From positions 1-18,228 of the forward strand of contig DIHL01000008.1 of NCBI GenBank assembly GCA_002420145.1: a DNA stretch of 18,228 nucleotides. The letters are read 5' to 3'. The notes beneath the pieces are model-generated. The model saw only the letters and a program-made list of their open reading frames with translations, had not been told where the DNA came from and ran no database searches. Position numbers and translations under genes: made by a program. This stretch comes from Bacteroidetes bacterium UBA5697 (GTDB taxonomy: Bacteria; Bacteroidota; Bacteroidia; B-17B0; Aurantibacillaceae). Position 1 is the first letter of the stretch. The number at the start of each line of letters is the position of its first letter. Positions 16,326-18,228 of this stretch are shown in pieces.

Positions 16326-17420
16326 TTAAAAATAATTAACTGGGTTAGTGTTTGTTTCCGTTAAATAGCTTGCAAAAGTAGGAAATTTATTTGATATAAT
16401 CTCATAAAAAATTTCAGGAGTAAATTGCTCACTTTCATAATGACCAATATCAGCTATCAAAATTTGGTTCTCAGCATCAAAAAACTCATGATATTTAAAG
16501 TCGGAGCTTATGTAAATATCTGATTTTGAGTTTATTGCGTTTTTAAGAAGGAAACTTCCACTGCCGCCACAAAGCGCCACTTTTTTTATAGATTTATTTA
16601 ATAACGGCGTATGTTTGATAAGTTTTAACATAAAAACGGACTTTAAACGCTCCAAAAACTCAATTTCAGAGACTGGTTTTTCTAATTCGCCAACCATACC
16701 CGAACCAATATTTTGATAGGTATTTTCTAATTGATAAATATCGTAAGCTACTTCTTCGTAAGGATGATTTTGTTTAAGTGCAGAAATAATTTGAGATTCG
16801 TTAATGGTTTCAAAAATTAATTCTAAACGGGTTTCTTTTTCTAAACTTAATTTTCCTTTTTCTCCAATAAAAGGCTTTGAATTTTCATTTCCTCTAAAAC
16901 TGCCAGTTCCCTCTAAAACAAAACTGCAACTATCATAATTTCCAATATTACCAGCACCTGCATTAAACAAACTTTCTTGTACTTGAGCTAAATGTGTAGC
17001 AGGTACAAAAGTGACTAACTTTTTTAAAAGCGATTTTTTAGGCGCTAAAATGTGCGTGTTTATTAACCCTAATCTATTAGCTATTTTTTTATTTACTCCA
17101 AGTTTCACATTATCTAAATTAGTGTGACAAGCATAAATGGCAATATTATTTTGAATGGCTTTAATAATCGTTCTTTCCACATAATTATTACCATTTAATT
17201 TTTTTAAACCTCCAAATATGATGGGGTGATGAGCAATAATTAAATTACATTTTTTTTGAATGGCTTCCTTTACAACAGCCTCAGTGCAATCTAAACAAAG
17301 GATGGCGCCTGTTACTTCTTGCTCTTTGTTTCCCGTTAATAAACCGCAATTATCATAGGATTCTTGATAGGCTAGGGGAGCAAATTTTTCTATTTCGGTA
17401 ATTATATTTTTTAAAATCAT
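16326..17420 (-). CDS. Nif3-like dinuclear metal protein (NIF3/DUF34 family)
   Basis: Cytosolic protein expected to form a hexameric ring with a two-metal site in each subunit. The conserved ligands are visible: IIAHHPIIF (H64, H65), CHTNLDN (D103) and, near the C-terminus, ADIGHYESE (H327, E331). At 364 residues it is the long form of the family: a PII/CutA-like domain is inserted at about residues 130-235 (LVTFVPATHLAQVQESLF through HPYEEVAYDIY). The biochemical function of the family is unsettled; annotations as GTP cyclohydrolase I type 2 should be treated with caution. The downstream zinc-ribbon gene starts three bases after its stop codon. tag lies 50 bases upstream on the same strand. 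Confidence 0.94.
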   Translation of the reverse strand: MILKNIITEIEKFAPLAYQESYDNCGLLTGNKEQEVTGAILCLDCTEAVVKEAIQKKCNLIIAHHPIIFGGLKKLNGNNYVERTIIKAIQNNIAIYACHTNLDNVKLGVNKKIANRLGLINTHILAPKKSLLKKLVTFVPATHLAQVQESLFNAGAGNIGNYDSCSFVLEGTGSFRGNENSKPFIGEKGKLSLEKETRLELIFETINESQIISALKQNHPYEEVAYDIYQLENTYQNIGSGMVGELEKPVSEIEFLERLKSVFMLKLIKHTPLLNKSIKKVALCGGSGSFLLKNAINSKSDIYISSDFKYHEFFDAENQILIADIGHYESEQFTPEIFYEIISNKFPTFASYLTETNTNPVNYF

Positions 17421-17470
17421 GTCGTAAATATTGTTTTTTTAATTGAAACTCTTTGTGTCTCAGAGGTGAA

Positions 17471-18031
17471 TTATTTCATCACTTCTTTATATCTCGAACA
17501 GCTTACTAAATGGTCGTTTACCATACCTGCAGCTTGCATATAAGCATAACAAATAGTTGAGCCAACAAAGGTAAAGCCGCGTTTCTTTAAAGCCTTACTC
17601 ATCTCATCCGATTCGGGACTAGTAGCTCTAATTTCTGATGATTGCTTCACTTTAGTAATAATAGGTTTATTGTTTACAAACTGCCAAATGTACTTATCAA
17701 ACGAACCATATTCTTTTTGAATTTCTATAAAAGCTTTGGCATTTTTGATGGTACCCGTAATTTTTAATTTGTTGCGAATAATGCCTTCGTTTTGCATTAA
17801 TTCTAATACGTTTGCTTCATCAAATTTTGCTACTTTTTTTACATCAAAATTGGCAAAGGCTTTTTTAAAATGTTTGCGGCGGTGTAAAATTGTTTTCCAA
17901 CTTAATCCTGCTTGAAAAGAATCTAATACAATAAATTCGAAATGTTTTTTATCATCATGAACAGGTGTTCCCCATTCGGTATCATGATAGTGAAGCATTT
18001 GCTCGTCGTTAGCTGGCCAAGTACATTGCAT
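17471..18031 (-). CDS. tag: DNA-3-methyladenine glycosylase I
   Basis: Base-excision repair enzyme that removes 3-methyladenine from alkylated DNA in the cytosol. The length of 186 residues is normal. The HhH-GPD-like fold signature FQAGLSWKTIL (39-49) is present, and all four zinc ligands expected from the E. coli enzyme are found: C3, H16, H174 and C178 (ends in NDHLVSCSRY). YHDTEWG (15-21) is the usual family opening. At the position of the base-recognising glutamate of E. coli Tag (E38) there is D37, a conservative change. The start ATG is supported because C3 must follow it closely. It is the first gene of the leftward block; Nif3 follows after 50 bases and may be read through. Confidence 0.95.
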   Translation of the reverse strand: MQCTWPANDEQMLHYHDTEWGTPVHDDKKHFEFIVLDSFQAGLSWKTILHRRKHFKKAFANFDVKKVAKFDEANVLELMQNEGIIRNKLKITGTIKNAKAFIEIQKEYGSFDKYIWQFVNNKPIITKVKQSSEIRATSPESDEMSKALKKRGFTFVGSTICYAYMQAAGMVNDHLVSCSRYKEVMK

Positions 18032-18059
18032 AATAATTACGAATTTTAAGTTTATTTTT

Positions 18060-18196
18060 TAACCACATAGAATTAGCTTTTAGAGAAGTAAAAAGAGCAT
18101 GATAGAAGCTTTGCTTTAAACATAGTTTCTATATATAAAAACGTGTTTTTCTACCTAAAACTCTATTTATCTTTTTTCTGTATGTCTATGTAGTTA
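18060..18196. repeat. gene-free AT-rich region with an imperfect inverted repeat upstream of tag
   Basis: TAACCACATAGA (18060-18071) and TCTATGTAGTTA (18185-18196) are complementary at 11 of 12 positions and flank about 110 bases without a gene. Inside lies a smaller palindrome, ATAG-TTT-CTAT (18122-18132). The motif resembles short dispersed intergenic repeats found in many Bacteroidota, from memory. A promoter for tag is expected here, but only a 7-of-8 match (TATGTTTA on the - strand, 18117-18124) was found. Confidence 0.4.
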
Positions 18197-18228
18197 TTTT
18201 TTATGTCAAATTTTTTGAAATATTTTAT

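Noticed and set aside
18163..18228. Short open frames at the right edge: ATG at 18203 on + (MSNFLKYF, open to the end) and a - frame ending with TAG at 18163-18165
   Set aside because: Only 8 and 21 codons are visible and both are AT-rich; neither shows a recognisable sequence, so a partial gene cannot be supported.

Overview
The window is low-GC DNA from a member of the Bacteroidota, most likely Flavobacteriales or a close relative. The evidence is two PorP/SprF-family outer-membrane proteins, two proteins ending in the type B C-terminal sorting domain of the type IX secretion system (T9SS), a TATATTTG promoter element of the Bacteroidota sigma-factor type ahead of guaB, and start codons without clear Shine-Dalgarno sequences. 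All placements rest on recognising motifs by eye; no database was searched.

Layout. (1) Positions 1-3656, + strand, hold housekeeping genes: a possible 3' end of an upstream gene, a rhomboid intramembrane protease, IMP dehydrogenase (guaB, with its own promoter), peptide deformylase (def) and a small TPR-like lipoprotein two bases after def. (2) Positions 3670-15371, - strand, hold a cell-surface cluster of four genes transcribed leftwards: a 458-residue Ig-repeat T9SS cargo, a 475-residue PorP/SprF protein with an unusual C-terminal extension, a 2581-residue SprB-repeat adhesin, and a 339-residue PorP/SprF protein. These form two cargo-plus-PorP/SprF pairs. Within each pair the gap is 7-8 bases; between the pairs it is 116 bases. 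(3) Positions 15561-18031, - strand, hold a C4 zinc-ribbon coiled-coil protein, a Nif3/DUF34 metal protein three bases upstream of it, and 3-methyladenine DNA glycosylase I (tag). A clear hairpin terminator at 15509-15540 closes this block and separates it from the adhesin cluster.

How the parts work together. In characterised relatives, SprF-type proteins are needed for their partner type B cargo to reach the cell surface. The inferred picture is therefore two surface fibres or adhesins, each with a dedicated outer-membrane partner. No core T9SS gene (gldK-N, sprA, sprE, sprT, porV) lies in the window, so the machine must be encoded elsewhere.

The most interesting structure is inside the giant adhesin. 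Its 23 SprB-type repeats (about 76 residues each) are organised as higher-order blocks of four: repeats 2-5 match 6-9 in register, and repeats 11-14 match 15-18. Every repeat keeps two cysteines at nearly fixed positions. A second point of interest is the 475-residue PorP/SprF protein, which carries a charged helical linker and a carboxypeptidase-regulatory-like beta domain after its barrel. No tRNA, rRNA, CRISPR array, insertion sequence or prophage was seen, and no gene-free stretch exceeds 200 bases.
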